64,000 nt of DNA. It comes from Nitrospirota bacterium. Lineage in GTDB: Bacteria; Nitrospirota; Thermodesulfovibrionia; Thermodesulfovibrionales; Dissulfurispiraceae. Shown piece after piece: positions 19,599-29,484 of this stretch. The position numbers and the translations under genes are program-made. The DNA lies in contig JAFGXL010000021.1 in NCBI GenBank assembly GCA_016936655.1, forward strand, positions 62,001 to 126,000, in the 5' to 3' direction. Below the pieces are notes generated by a model. It made no database searches. It was not told where the DNA came from and worked only from the letters and a program-made list of their open reading frames with translations. How positions within the stretch are numbered: the stretch's first letter is position 1; each line of letters begins with the position of its first letter.

Positions 19599-21395
19599 GT
19601 GGATGATAAAACAAAAAATCTTGTACTGGATATTCTGAAAAGCTCCAGCCTTCTAACAGAAGAGCAGATCAAGAAGATACTCACCAGTGAAGATGTCTAC
19701 ATTGCCAGGCTTATTAAGACCAAATCAGGCGCAGCCCGTCGTGGGCAGGCAGTCCAGCACGACATAAACATAATCGATGTTATTGATTCTTTAAACCTCG
19801 AGCTTGCCGGCACAGACGGAAAGTACCTTACCGAAGATATAATCATGGAGCAGCTCGCAAAACATCTCGATATCCCCTTTGTAAAGATAGATCCTCTAAA
19901 GCTTGATGCAGATATAGTCACTGGCATAATATCAAGACCCTATGCAATAAAACACCAGTTAATACCTGTTGAGCTTTCAGGCAACACACTCACTGTTGCA
20001 ACATCAAGACCGTTCCAGAAAGACGGCATAGAGTGGCTCAGGATGACAACGCACTATGACATCAAAGTGAGCATCGCATCAAAAAAAGATCTGCACAGGA
20101 TCATCACAGAGTTTTATGGATTTAAATCCTCTGTTGCAGCAGCTGACAAAGAGTTATCATCAGGAATTGATCTCGGCAACCTCGAACAGTTCGTCAAACT
20201 AAAGCCTGTTGCAGACCTCGGCGGTACAGACAAACACATAATAAACGCTGTTGAGTATATGCTTCACTATGCGTACTCACAGCGCGCATCAGACATTCAT
20301 ATAGAACCCAAAAGAGAACACAGCCTTATAAGATTCAGGATAGACGGCGTACTGCATGACATACACAAAATGCCCAAGTCAGTACATCTCGCATTTGTAT
20401 CGAGAATAAAGACCCTCGCACGCATGGACATAGCAGAGAAGCGGCGGCCGCAGGACGGAAGAATAAAGACAGAAAAAGATGACAAGGAGATAGAGCTGAG
20501 AATATCCACACTGCCTGTTGCATTTGGTGAAAAGGTTGTTATCAGGATATTCGACCCGAGCATACTGATACAAAACCCGGAAAATCTCGGACTGGCTGAC
20601 AGAGATCTCTCGCTCTTTAAAACATTCATATCAGCTCCGCATGGATTGATACTGGTTACAGGCCCCACAGGAAGCGGCAAGACAACTACACTCTATTCAG
20701 CAATGAAGATGCTCGCCTCGCCGGAGGTGAACATCACAACCATTGAAGACCCGATCGAGATGATCTATCCGGAGTTCAACCAGACATCAGTCCAGCACTC
20801 CATTGGAGTAACATTCGCAAATGCGCTCAGGACAATATTGAGGCAGGACCCTGACATAATAATGGTCGGAGAGATAAGAGACCATGAGACCGCAGAAAAC
20901 GCGATACAGGCTGCTCTGACAGGACACCTCGTGCTGTCCACTCTGCACACAAACGACGCGCCCAGCAGCATAACAAGGCTTGTTGATCTCGGCGTACCGC
21001 CGTTTCTGATCAACTCCACACTCATCGGCATAATAGCCCAGCGGCTCGTCAGAAAGGTCTGCCCTGAATGCGCAGAGCAGTACAACCTTACACCTGAGGA
21101 GTGCATGATGCTCAGCATAACAGACCCTGCTGTGATCAACAGCCCTGTGTTAATGGGCAAGGGATGCCTCAAATGCAGGGGAACAGGCTACTATGGCAGA
21201 AGCGGCATATTTGAGGTTATCGAGATAACCAGAAAGATAAAAGAGAAGATAAATGAAAAAGCCGGACCTGATGAGATCGCAGCAGCAGCAAAGACCGAGG
21301 GCTTCAGAACACTGAGAGAGTGCGCTGTAAGCAGAATGATGAAAGGCCAGACAACATTTGATGAAATAATACGCGCAGCAGGCCTGCATGACTGA
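19599..21395 (+). CDS. Type IV pilus / type II secretion assembly ATPase (PilB/GspE family)
   Basis: 598 residues from GTG 19599, eight bases after AGGAGG; a TTG at 19575 precedes that Shine-Dalgarno and is rejected. This hexameric ATPase powers pilin or pseudopilin assembly at the inner membrane. An N-terminal MshEN/T2SSE_N region (about 60-180) is followed by RASDIHIEPK, Walker A GPTGSGKTTTLYSA, the Asp box and TTIEDPIEM, Walker B LRQDPDIIMVGEIRD and the His box TGHLVLSTLHTNDA. The C-terminal zinc finger is CPEC..CLKC. No other pilus or secretion gene is in the window, so PilB and GspE cannot be told apart. Confidence 0.93.
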   Translation: MDDKTKNLVLDILKSSSLLTEEQIKKILTSEDVYIARLIKTKSGAARRGQAVQHDINIIDVIDSLNLELAGTDGKYLTEDIIMEQLAKHLDIPFVKIDPLKLDADIVTGIISRPYAIKHQLIPVELSGNTLTVATSRPFQKDGIEWLRMTTHYDIKVSIASKKDLHRIITEFYGFKSSVAAADKELSSGIDLGNLEQFVKLKPVADLGGTDKHIINAVEYMLHYAYSQRASDIHIEPKREHSLIRFRIDGVLHDIHKMPKSVHLAFVSRIKTLARMDIAEKRRPQDGRIKTEKDDKEIELRISTLPVAFGEKVVIRIFDPSILIQNPENLGLADRDLSLFKTFISAPHGLILVTGPTGSGKTTTLYSAMKMLASPEVNITTIEDPIEMIYPEFNQTSVQHSIGVTFANALRTILRQDPDIIMVGEIRDHETAENAIQAALTGHLVLSTLHTNDAPSSITRLVDLGVPPFLINSTLIGIIAQRLVRKVCPECAEQYNLTPEECMMLSITDPAVINSPVLMGKGCLKCRGTGYYGRSGIFEVIEITRKIKEKINEKAGPDEIAAAAKTEGFRTLRECAVSRMMKGQTTFDEIIRAAGLHD

Positions 21396-21768
21396 CTTTG
21401 CTGTAAGCCCTGAAAAGAACCAATGGCTTAAAGATCGGATGGATGCGCTCGATATCCATGAGAAGGATATAGAGGAAAAGTTTGTTCGTTCATCAGGCAA
21501 AGGCGGCCAGAAGGTTAACAAGACATCCACATGCGTCTACCTTAAACATCTGCCAACAGGCATAGAGGTAAAATGCATGAAAGACAGGAGCCAGTCGATC
21601 AACCGGTTTATAGCCAGGCGAGAGCTGGTAAAGAGGATCGAGATACTCACAGGCGCTGTAGAGCTGAAGACGACAAAACTCGACAGAATGAAAAAACAAA
21701 AAGCAAAGAGACATAAAAGGGCAAAAATAAAAGTAGAGGAAACAAAGCTGGCTGAAAATGATCAATAA
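21388..21768 (+). CDS. ArfB-like peptide chain release factor domain protein (ribosome rescue)
   Basis: A 126-residue RF-1-domain protein without the codon-recognition domains of RF1/RF2. FVRSSGKGGQKVNKTSTCV carries the catalytic GGQ that triggers peptidyl-tRNA hydrolysis. The basic C-terminal tail (TTKLDRMKKQKAKRHKRAKIKVEETK) resembles the tail that ArfB/YaeJ inserts into the empty mRNA channel. It overlaps the end of the PilB/GspE gene by 8 bases, so translation is probably coupled. PrfH is an alternative, but no rtcB lies nearby and the protein is shorter. Confidence 0.85.
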   Translation: MTDFAVSPEKNQWLKDRMDALDIHEKDIEEKFVRSSGKGGQKVNKTSTCVYLKHLPTGIEVKCMKDRSQSINRFIARRELVKRIEILTGAVELKTTKLDRMKKQKAKRHKRAKIKVEETKLAENDQ

Positions 21769-21781
21769 CTGTTAAGAATAT

Positions 21782-21898
21782 CGACAAAATGTCGGGAATA
21801 ATTACATAAGTTAATAAATTAATATTTTCCGCGCCTTTCTCACAAAATAAGCAAAACACCTTTTATTCTTTTGAAACAGTGGGTTATGTTTCGTCTGC
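21782..21898. promoter_or_regulatory. Inverted repeats upstream of the PEP-CTERM gene
   Basis: The 231-base gap before the PEP-CTERM gene holds CGACA-AAA-TGTCG (21782-21794) and GAAACA-N8-TGTTTC (about 21872-21892). No clear sigma-54 (GG-N10-GC) site was found. Either repeat could bind a regulator; nothing more can be supported. Confidence 0.3.
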
Positions 21899-21999
21899 CT
21901 CATTAAAGCCGTGTAGCATGTTTTTTATATTAGCTGAATTTTAATAAGTACGATATATGCATATTAATTGCCAAATTTAATTACGGAGGGACCGTATAA

Positions 22000-22599
22000 A
22001 TGAAGAAAATTCTTTTAGTCTGCCTGTTTGTATTGCTTGCAGCAACTCCTGTTATGGCTCTTGATTTTGATTTCAGCGGAAATATGCCATACCATAACAG
22101 CGTCTTACAGTTTTCATTCGTATCCGGCGGTACAGGAACAGTAACACTCTTCAGCTCATCATGGCTTGATGGAGAGCATGGCTTTGACCCGATGCTGGGC
22201 CTCTGGGACAGCGCCGGCAACCTAGTATATTTCCAAGATGATGGCGGTGTTGTTGGATCAACCATGTCAAATGGTGTTAGCTATAACCATGGAGTATGGG
22301 ATTCTTATTATTCCGCTGCTATCGGTGCGGGCACATACTATGTAACATTAACAACATATGCCAACTTCAATAAAGGAAACCATTTGAGTGATGGTTTCGC
22401 ATATGATGGAGAGACGCCGATTCCGATTCCTTCCTGGTATGAACCTTCCAATGGTTACCAGACCGATGATTATGAGTTCCATATACTGAATGTCACTTCA
22501 GCAGTCGGTCCTGCAGTGCCTGAGCCTTCAACATTCCTTCTCGTTGGATTAGGTCTTGCGGGCGTGGGTGTTCTCGCAAGAAGAAGATCCAAAGCATAA
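22000..22599 (+). CDS. PEP-CTERM sorting-domain protein (DVUA0089-like)
   Basis: A 199-residue exported protein. Residues 1-20 (MKKILLVCLFVLLAATPVMA) form a cleavable signal peptide. The body (FDFSGNMPYHNSVLQFSFVS..GFDPMLGLWDSAGNLVYFQDD) resembles the DVUA0089 family domain found in PEP-CTERM proteins. The C-terminus is a textbook PEP-CTERM signal: VPEPSTFLLVGLGLAGVGV, then ARRRSKA. Exosortase (EpsH/XrtA type) is expected to cut it for surface or exopolysaccharide association; no exosortase lies in the window. The ATG follows ACGGAGGG. Monocistronic: a large upstream gap and a terminator downstream. Confidence 0.93.
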   Translation: MKKILLVCLFVLLAATPVMALDFDFSGNMPYHNSVLQFSFVSGGTGTVTLFSSSWLDGEHGFDPMLGLWDSAGNLVYFQDDGGVVGSTMSNGVSYNHGVWDSYYSAAIGAGTYYVTLTTYANFNKGNHLSDGFAYDGETPIPIPSWYEPSNGYQTDDYEFHILNVTSAVGPAVPEPSTFLLVGLGLAGVGVLARRRSKA

Positions 22600-22620
22600 G
22601 TAAGCATATAAATACATCAT

Positions 22621-22657
22621 AAAAGCCTGGTCATTTCTGGCCAGGCTTTTATATTTT
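22621..22657 (+). terminator. Intrinsic terminator after the PEP-CTERM gene
   Basis: Perfect arms AAAAGCCTGG (22621-22630) and CCAGGCTTTT (22641-22650), extended by three inner pairs including one G-U, followed by ATATTTTG. Confidence 0.9.
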
Positions 22658-22719
22658 GTCATCAGGCTGTTTTACTCAAACTGTGAATAAATGCTCAAAA
22701 TCCATTTATGCCTTCTTTC

Positions 22720-22750
22720 TTGCCAAATCCTTCAGCCAAAATGATACAAT
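22720..22750 (+). promoter_or_regulatory. Promoter of parAB
   Basis: TTGCCA (22720-22725), a 19-base spacer and TACAAT (22745-22750). Nine bases separate the box from the parA ATG, so the leader would be only about three bases; there is no Shine-Dalgarno. Confidence 0.55.
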
Positions 22751-22759
22751 TGTAACTCA

Positions 22760-23530
22760 ATGGGAAAGACCATAGTCATAGCTAATCAAAAGGGAGGGGT
22801 CGGCAAGACCACCACAACAGTTAATCTTTCTGCTTCTCTGGCTCTTGCCGGAAAAGACATCCTTGTTATTGACACGGATCCGCAGGGCAACCTTTCGAGC
22901 GGACTCGGCATCAACCGGTCGGATATTTCGCGCAGCCTTTATGACATATATACAGGCCGCTGCGATATTGAAGATGTAATACTCAAAACAGAGATACCCC
23001 ATCTGCATATAATTCCCTCAACAATCGATCTGCTCGCTGTTGAGGTTGAGCTTGTGAGCAAAAACGAGAGAGAAAAAATACTTATGCATGCGCTCGCAAA
23101 GATTAAGGAAAGATTCAAATTCATTCTCATAGACTGTCCCCCGTCATTAGGCCTGCTGACACTGAACGGTCTTGTGGCTGCTGACTCTATAATTGTTCCA
23201 ATGCAGTGCGAATACTATTCTCTTGAAGGACTGGGGCTTCTCGCAAGAACACTAAAGCTTGTGCGCGGCTCTTTTAATCCAGATCTCGAGATAGAGGGAA
23301 TTGTCCTGACCATGTTCGATCCAAGAAATACTCTCTCTCACCAGGTTGCTGATGAAGTGAGAAAGTTCTACAAAGAAAAGGTTTACAATACAATAATCCC
23401 GAGAAATGTGAGTCTTGGCGAAGCGCCAAGCCACGGCAAACCTGCCATTCTTTACGATGCGCGCTCAAAAGGCGCACAGAGCTATCTTGCACTCGCAAAG
23501 GAGATACTGAATGAAAGTAGCACTAGGTAA
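22760..23530 (+). CDS. parA: Chromosome-partitioning ATPase ParA (Soj)
   Basis: 256 residues. MGKTIVIANQKGGVGKTTTT holds the deviant Walker A motif KGGVGKTT of partitioning ATPases. DTDPQGNLSSGLG, FILIDCPPSLGLLTLNGL (Walker B) and MQCEYYSLEGLGLL follow. ParA binds DNA non-specifically when ATP-bound and is displaced by ParB-parS, segregating the origin. parB overlaps its last 20 bases. The length and lack of an N-terminal DNA-binding domain mark the chromosomal type Ib form. Confidence 0.97.
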   Translation: MGKTIVIANQKGGVGKTTTTVNLSASLALAGKDILVIDTDPQGNLSSGLGINRSDISRSLYDIYTGRCDIEDVILKTEIPHLHIIPSTIDLLAVEVELVSKNEREKILMHALAKIKERFKFILIDCPPSLGLLTLNGLVAADSIIVPMQCEYYSLEGLGLLARTLKLVRGSFNPDLEIEGIVLTMFDPRNTLSHQVADEVRKFYKEKVYNTIIPRNVSLGEAPSHGKPAILYDARSKGAQSYLALAKEILNESSTR

Positions 23531-24338
23531 AGGACTTGAAGCCCTGCTTCCTGAAAAAGGCGATGAGGTTGTATTCATCGAGATAAACAAAATTATTCCA
23601 AACAGAAATCAGCCAAGAAAGATATTCAAGGATGATGCGCTGAATGAGCTTGCAGCATCCATAAAAGAGAAGGGAGTTCTTCAGCCTGTGATCGTCTCGC
23701 GCTCTGGGGACGGCTCATTTAATCTGATAGCCGGTGAGCGGAGATGGCGTGCATCCACAATAGCTGGTCTCAAAAAGATACCTGCTCTGATAAAAGATGT
23801 CTCTTCTCAGGACAGCGTAGAGATTGCTTTGATAGAGAATATTCAGCGTGAAGAGCTGAATCCTGTAGAGACAGCAGAGGCGTTCAACAAACTGCTCAAG
23901 GATTTTAGCCTAACTCAGGAGGTACTGTCAGAGCGCGTTGGCAAGGATAGAGCTACAATTGCAAACTATCTGCGCATACTCAAACTTCCTGATGATATAA
24001 AAAGATACCTTTATGATTCCCAGCTATCTCTCGGCCATGCAAAAGCCCTTCTTTCTATAGAGAACAAACAGAAGCAGATAAAAGCAGCCAGAGAGATTAT
24101 AAGCAAAGGCCTCAGCGTAAGGGCTGCAGAGGCTCTAGTCAAAAAACTTTCAGATGCAAAAGAGACTGTAAAAAAGAAGAAGGAAAAAAGCCCTGAGGTT
24201 GCTGACCTTGAAGACAGGCTCATAAAATCACTCGGCACAAAAGTTAAAATACATCATAAAAAGAAGAGCGGCAAGATAGAGATAGAGTACTACTCTTTGG
24301 ATGAGCTCGACCGCCTGCTGGAGATACTGCTTAATTAA
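23511..24338 (+). CDS. parB: Chromosome-partitioning protein ParB (Spo0J)
   Basis: 275 residues. [20 protein letters not shown], then the CTPase/ParB domain with NRNQPRKIF and the arginine-rich [11 protein letters not shown] (box II), a helix-turn-helix ([36 protein letters not shown]) that recognises parS, and a C-terminal dimerisation segment ([20 protein letters not shown]). It loads on parS at 17157-17172 and spreads. The ATG is preceded by AAGGAG within parA. The last 8 bases overlap the convergent pyrG stop. Confidence 0.97.
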   Translation: MKVALGKGLEALLPEKGDEVVFIEINKIIPNRNQPRKIFKDDALNELAASIKEKGVLQPVIVSRSGDGSFNLIAGERRWRASTIAGLKKIPALIKDVSSQDSVEIALIENIQREELNPVETAEAFNKLLKDFSLTQEVLSERVGKDRATIANYLRILKLPDDIKRYLYDSQLSLGHAKALLSIENKQKQIKAAREIISKGLSVRAAEALVKKLSDAKETVKKKKEKSPEVADLEDRLIKSLGTKVKIHHKKKSGKIEIEYYSLDELDRLLEILLN

Positions 24339-25968
24339 AAAGTTCTCTTTTTTGTTTAACAGCCGCGCCTATGAAAGCACTAAATAACGGGTGCGGCTTG
24401 ATTGGCTTTGATTTAAACTCCGGATGAAACTGGCAGCCCAAAAACCATGGATGATCTTTAATCTCGACAATTTCTACAAGCTCTTTATCTGGTGATGTAC
24501 CGCTTATTACCATGCCCTTTGAACTAAGGAGCTCTCTATACTTGTTGTTGAACTCATATCTATGCCTGTGGCGTTCAGAAATCTCTGAATCTGCATAAGC
24601 GTTTGCGGCATTTGTGCTGCTCGTTATTACACAAGGATATGCACCAAGACGCATTGTGCCGCCCATCTCTGTTGCTTCATCCCTCACCTCAACCTTGCCT
24701 GTCCTGTGATTGTGCCACTTTTCCATTAGATATATAACAGGATCCTTCGCCCCTTTTTCGAACTCCGTACTGTTTGCAGAAAGACCGCATACATTTCTGC
24801 TGTACTCTATTACAGCGCACTGCATTCCTAGGCAGATGCCGAAAAATGGAATCTTCTTCTCCCTTGCGTAGCGGATAGCCGCAATCTTTCCTTCAATACC
24901 TCTTACTCCAAAGCCTCCGGGCACAAGTATGCCGTCAACATCAGAAAGAAATTTATCAGCGCCCATTGCTTCGATCTCTTCTGAATCTACCCAATGGAAG
25001 TTTACTCTCGCATCATTTGCTATTCCGCCATGTATAAGCGCCTCAGAAAGACTCTTATATGAATCTTTCAATCCAATGTATTTGCCAACAATGGCGATAT
25101 TTGCCTGGTATTTAGGAGCCTTTATTTTACGCACAACATCTTCCCATATTGTTAGGTCGGTTTCAGGTCTTTGCAGAGAGAGCTTCTTTTCTATCAGCAT
25201 GTCCAGCCCCTCCTCCCTAAAGCTGAGCGGCACTTCATATACAGTATCAACATCGAGTGCAGAGATGACCGCATCCGTATCAATATTGCAATGTACAGCG
25301 ATCTTCTTCTTCACATCAGGGGAGAGCATCTGCTCTGTTCTGCAGAGCAGAATATCCGGCTGTATACCTATTGCCCTCAGTTCCTTTACGCTGTGCTGCG
25401 TGGGCTTTGTCTTTATCTCTCCCGCTGCTTTTATATACGGAACGAGGGTTAGGTGAATGTAGAGCACATTCTCCCTGCCTACTGAATATCTAAACTGCCT
25501 GATTGCCTCGAGAAACGGCAGGCTCTCTATGTCGCCAACTGTGCCGCCGATCTCCACTATCTGTATATCGCAATCATTAGTTGCTGACTTTATCGCTCTT
25601 TTGATCTCATTTGTTATATGCGGCACAACCTGCACTGTATCTCCGAGATAGTCGCCCCTTCTCTCTTTATTTATAACCTCATAATAGATTTTGCCTGTTG
25701 TGTAGTTGTTGTCAATGGAGGTTATAACATGTGTAAAACGCTCATAATGCCCAAGATCAAGGTCTGTTTCGCAGCCGTCATCTGTCACAAAAACCTCTCC
25801 ATGCTGGATAGGGCTTAGCGTACCCGGATCCACATTTATATATGGATCGAGTTTCTGTATAGTTACCTTTAACCCTTTTGCCTCCAGCAGCGCTCCTATT
25901 GCTGCTGCTGCTATACCTTTGCCAAGTGCTGATACAACGCCGCCTGTTATGAATATATACTTAGACAT
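24331..25968 (-). CDS. pyrG: CTP synthase
   Basis: A 545-residue enzyme that aminates UTP to CTP with ATP and glutamine. N-terminal synthetase domain: [20 protein letters not shown] (P-loop), [25 protein letters not shown] and [15 protein letters not shown]-terminal class I glutamine amidotransferase: PGGFGVRG, nucleophile loop FFGICLGMQ, and the His-Glu pair in [14 protein letters not shown]. The start overlaps the end of kdsB by 22 bases on the same strand. kdsB needs CTP, so the pairing is sensible. It converges on parB. Confidence 0.98.
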   Translation of the reverse strand: MSKYIFITGGVVSALGKGIAAAAIGALLEAKGLKVTIQKLDPYINVDPGTLSPIQHGEVFVTDDGCETDLDLGHYERFTHVITSIDNNYTTGKIYYEVINKERRGDYLGDTVQVVPHITNEIKRAIKSATNDCDIQIVEIGGTVGDIESLPFLEAIRQFRYSVGRENVLYIHLTLVPYIKAAGEIKTKPTQHSVKELRAIGIQPDILLCRTEQMLSPDVKKKIAVHCNIDTDAVISALDVDTVYEVPLSFREEGLDMLIEKKLSLQRPETDLTIWEDVVRKIKAPKYQANIAIVGKYIGLKDSYKSLSEALIHGGIANDARVNFHWVDSEEIEAMGADKFLSDVDGILVPGGFGVRGIEGKIAAIRYAREKKIPFFGICLGMQCAVIEYSRNVCGLSANSTEFEKGAKDPVIYLMEKWHNHRTGKVEVRDEATEMGGTMRLGAYPCVITSSTNAANAYADSEISERHRHRYEFNNKYRELLSSKGMVISGTSPDKELVEIVEIKDHPWFLGCQFHPEFKSKPIKPHPLFSAFIGAAVKQKRELFN

Positions 25969-26693
25969 CTCTCCGCCCTCTCAAGATCTTCAGGAGTGTC
26001 CACCCCTATTGTCTCGAATTCTGTTTCTTTTATTTTTATTTTAAAGCCGTTTTCTAGTGCACGCAGCTGTTCAAGTTTTTCTGCATCTTCAAGTGGTGTC
26101 TGCGGCAGTTTGGAAAACTGAAGCAGAACATCCCGTCTGTATGAATATATGCCTATATGCTTGTAATAAACCCTTTCAGCATTATCATCTCTGTAATATG
26201 GAAGAGCTGCCCTTGAAAAATAGATGGCAAAGCCTTCCATGCCAAAAACAGCTTTAACAACATGCTGATTTGCGATCTCATCTGGTGATAAGATTTTCTT
26301 TGCAAGGGTGCCTATGTCTGCCCTCTGGTCATACAGCAGGCCTATCACATCATCTATCATCTCTGGCCTTATAAGAGGTTCATCGCCCTGCACATTAACC
26401 ACAATCTCTGGCCTTATCGACTCAGTCTCCTCTACCTTCAAGAGCGCCTCTGCTATTCTGTCTGTGCCTGACTGATGCTGATCTGAAGTCATTACAGCCC
26501 TGCCGCCAAAACCGAGCACAGCATTAAATATCATTTTGTTATCCGTAGCCACATATACAGCATCAACTCTCTTTGCGCTTGATGCCCTCTCATATACATG
26601 CTGGATAATGGGTTTGTCCTTCAGGGGGCAGAGAGGCTTGCCCGGAAAACGAGTTGATGCGTAGCGTGCAGGTATTATTACAATAGCAGGCAT
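25947..26693 (-). CDS. kdsB: 3-deoxy-manno-octulosonate cytidylyltransferase
   Basis: 248 residues from ATG 26693, giving [20 protein letters not shown], the family's normal N-terminus; a GTG 14 codons upstream (26735) adds unconserved residues. It activates Kdo as CMP-Kdo for lipopolysaccharide core synthesis, evidence for a diderm outer membrane. [27 protein letters not shown] and [18 protein letters not shown] are conserved. The gene overlaps pyrG, which supplies CTP. A TATCAT box lies 10 bases before the ATG with no Shine-Dalgarno, so a very short leader is possible. Confidence 0.96.
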   Translation of the reverse strand: MPAIVIIPARYASTRFPGKPLCPLKDKPIIQHVYERASSAKRVDAVYVATDNKMIFNAVLGFGGRAVMTSDQHQSGTDRIAEALLKVEETESIRPEIVVNVQGDEPLIRPEMIDDVIGLLYDQRADIGTLAKKILSPDEIANQHVVKAVFGMEGFAIYFSRAALPYYRDDNAERVYYKHIGIYSYRRDVLLQFSKLPQTPLEDAEKLEQLRALENGFKIKIKETEFETIGVDTPEDLERAERCLSIYS

Positions 26694-26810
26694 AACTTTG
26701 TTTATGATACCATATTTACTAATAGATTTTGACACACTTTTTAGAGAACTTTTTAACTATTTTTAAATTTATCTGGTCTTCTTTTTCAGGCATAACATAA
26801 CGGGAGTTTG

Positions 26811-28373
26811 ATGAAAAAAAAACAGAGCATAATCAGACCGATCATCAAGGCATACAGCCTTCCTGTGCTTGCCGGCATTTTGCTGGCATTATCATTCCCT
26901 ACACATAATTTTTATATTTTTGCTTTGATAGGCCTCGTACCCCTTCTGGTATCAACATACACCAATAATCCAAAACAGGCTTTTTTAAAAGGATTCATCT
27001 CGGGTCTGGTCTTTTTTATCATTACAATTTACTGGATATACCACTCCATATATCACTATGGACACATAAATTTTGCCCTTACCATACTTCTTGTACTATT
27101 GCTATGCTCCTATCTTGCTCTCTTTTTTGGTGCATTTACTGCTATTTACAGTTACTGCATGAAGAAGACAGACCTGCCTGCCTTATTTGTTGCGCCTGTA
27201 TTTTGGACAGCTCTTGAATTCTTGCGTTCATACCTGATGACAGGATTCCCTTGGGCAAGCCTTGGATACAGCCAGTACAGCTTCCTTCACTTAATTCAGA
27301 TAGCCGATTTAACAGGCATTTATGGTGTATCGTTCATAATAGTCGCTATTAACGGCGCTGTAACAGACCTTGTAATAATGGAAAAGAGAAAGGTTGAAAA
27401 GCCTTTATATTCTCTTATTCCTACATTCACCGGTTTTGGTATTCTCTTTGTCGCCCTTGTTTTGGTATTTTCTTATGGATTTTACAGATTAAGCCAGGAC
27501 AGGTCTCTCAAAGAAATAACAGCTGCTGTAGTGCAGGGCAATATAGAGCAGGACGCAAAATGGGTTCCTGAATACCAAAAAGATGTTCTCTCCACATACC
27601 AGACATTAACACGACAAGCTGCAACGCATAATCCATCCATAATAATATGGCCGGAGACTGCTCTGCCGTTTTCGTTTGATTATCACAAACAGCTTTCCGA
27701 AGATCTGGTCTCTTTCCAGAAAGAGCTAGGGTCATATCTGCTGACAGGCAGTATTATTGTGAAGCATCCAGACCCTGAAAAAAATATGCTCTCCCCTGGC
27801 TCATCAAACAGCGCTATACTGCTTGATAAGGATGGCAAGCTCTCTTATGTATATGATAAAATTCATCTTGTTCCATTTGGAGAATATATTCCTATGCGCG
27901 GACTGCTCTTCTTTGTGGACAAACTGGCATACGGAATAGGCGAGTATATACCCGGCGATACGCATCTGAAAGCAAACACACCTTTTGGAAGGTTTTCAAC
28001 ATTAATATGCTATGAGATAGCGTTTCCAGGATTGGTCAGAAAGTTCTTTACTAAAGGCGGAGATTTTATAGTAACAATTACAAATGATGCCTGGTTTGGA
28101 AAGACAAAAGGTCCATATCAGCACTTCACAATGGCTGTATTCAGAGCAATAGAAAACAGAAAGCCTGTTATAAGGGCAGCAAATACTGGAATATCCGGAC
28201 TTATAGACAGCAATGGAAAGATAGTTAAAGAGAGCCGGCTTTTTGAAAGGACATATCAGATACTTAATGTAAAAACAGACAGCTCTATGACTTTTTATAC
28301 CAGATTTGGTGATATATTCTCATATCTTTCAATAATAAGCGCTCTTTTTATAATAATGAAAACAAGAAATTAG
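26811..28373 (+). CDS. lnt: Apolipoprotein N-acyltransferase
   Basis: 520 residues from ATG 26811 (GGGAG upstream; the preceding TTG is not needed). An inner-membrane enzyme that adds the third acyl chain to lipoproteins. An N-terminal block of hydrophobic helices (to about residue 225) is followed by a periplasmic nitrilase-like domain with the catalytic triad: E282 in WPETALPF, K350 in KIHLVPFGEY and C400 in ICYEIAFP. A last hydrophobic segment closes the protein. Substrates may include the two lipoproteins seen near 37 and 39.7 kb. prfB follows 9 bases later. Confidence 0.96.
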   Translation: MKKKQSIIRPIIKAYSLPVLAGILLALSFPTHNFYIFALIGLVPLLVSTYTNNPKQAFLKGFISGLVFFIITIYWIYHSIYHYGHINFALTILLVLLLCSYLALFFGAFTAIYSYCMKKTDLPALFVAPVFWTALEFLRSYLMTGFPWASLGYSQYSFLHLIQIADLTGIYGVSFIIVAINGAVTDLVIMEKRKVEKPLYSLIPTFTGFGILFVALVLVFSYGFYRLSQDRSLKEITAAVVQGNIEQDAKWVPEYQKDVLSTYQTLTRQAATHNPSIIIWPETALPFSFDYHKQLSEDLVSFQKELGSYLLTGSIIVKHPDPEKNMLSPGSSNSAILLDKDGKLSYVYDKIHLVPFGEYIPMRGLLFFVDKLAYGIGEYIPGDTHLKANTPFGRFSTLICYEIAFPGLVRKFFTKGGDFIVTITNDAWFGKTKGPYQHFTMAVFRAIENRKPVIRAANTGISGLIDSNGKIVKESRLFERTYQILNVKTDSSMTFYTRFGDIFSYLSIISALFIIMKTRN

Positions 28374-28382
28374 GAGGCATAA

Positions 28383-29484
28383 ATGATAGTTGATGTAAAA
28401 CTGAAAGAGGATCTTGCTTTATTAAAGCAGAAGATAACAGCACTACGAGGTTATCTTTGATGTTGATAAACTTAGATCAGAATTAAAAGAAATAGACACA
28501 AAGCTCGAATCAGAAAATGCATGGGAGTCTCCCGACCTTTTAAAGGAACTGCAGAAAACAAAATCTAATCTACAGGAAAAACTTATTCCTCTGGAATCAG
28601 CATCTGAAAAGTTTAACTACATAGAAGATTCATTTGAGCTTCTCTCTGAAGAAGATGGAGAAATTTTTATAAAAGAAATCACACAGAATATATCAGATCT
28701 CAAAAAAGAGGTTGAAGATATAGAACTACGACTTCTTCTTTCCGGCGAAGCTGACAAAAACAATGCAATAGTATCAATACATCCCGGAGCCGGCGGTACA
28801 GAGAGTCAGGACTGGGCAGAGATGCTTATGAGAATGTATCTGAGATGGGCAGAGACAAAAGGATATAAGGTTGAGATTGCTGATCTGCAGCCGGGCGATG
28901 AAGCGGGTATAAAAGGAGTTACTTTTACAGTTGAAGGAAGTTATGCCTATGGTTATTTAAAAGCAGAAGCAGGCGTACATAGGCTGGTCAGAATATCACC
29001 TTATGATGCAAACAAAAGAAGGCATACATCTTTTTCAGCTGTTCATGTATATCCAGAGATCGAAGCAGATACGGATATTGAAATAAAAGAAGAAGATCTA
29101 AGAATTGATACATACAGGGCTTCTGGAGCAGGCGGGCAGCATGTAAATAAGACTTCTTCTGCAGTAAGGATTGTGCATATTCCCACAAACATAATTGTTT
29201 CCTGTCAGACTGAACGTTCTCAGCATAGAAATAAGGCTCTGGCTATGAAAATTCTCAAATCACGTTTGTATGATCTTAATATAAAGGAAAATGAGAAAAA
29301 GCTTGAGGGTATGGTTGCTGACAAGAAAGATATTGGCTGGGGCAGTCAGATAAGATCTTATGTTCTTCAGCCTTACAGGCTTGTAAAAGATCACAGAACA
29401 AATATAGAGATTGGTAATGTGGATGCAGTTCTTGACGGAGATATAGATAATTTTATTAAAGGGTATTTAAATAGTATTTCTTAG
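28383..29484 (+). CDS. prfB: Peptide chain release factor 2 (with programmed +1 frameshift)
   Basis: Two frames joined: 28383-28457 (25 codons ending RGYL) then, after a TGA at 28458-28460, +1 to 28459-29484. The sum is 366 residues, the normal RF2 length. RF2 releases chains at UAA and UGA. The catalytic GGQ falls at residues 250-252 exactly as in E. coli. The stop-recognition tripeptide, usually SPF at 205-207, is SPY here. AGGAGG precedes the ATG. The in-frame TGA makes synthesis self-limiting, as known for prfB. Confidence 0.95.
28446..28461 (+). promoter_or_regulatory. Programmed +1 frameshift site of prfB
   Basis: CGAGGTTATCTTTGAT: a GAGG internal Shine-Dalgarno-like element, the slippery CTT and the in-frame TGA. 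It encodes RGYL before the stop as in E. coli, where the site reads AGG GGG TAT CTT TGA C. The SD element is weaker and the base after TGA is T. Confidence 0.9.

Noticed and set aside
21900-21945. Sigma-54 promoter for the PEP-CTERM gene
   Set aside because: No GG-N10-GC pair at the right spacing was found in the upstream gap.
28822-29484. A short RF-like gene starting at ATG 28822
   Set aside because: It is the C-terminal part of prfB; the frameshift at 28458 restores full-length RF2.
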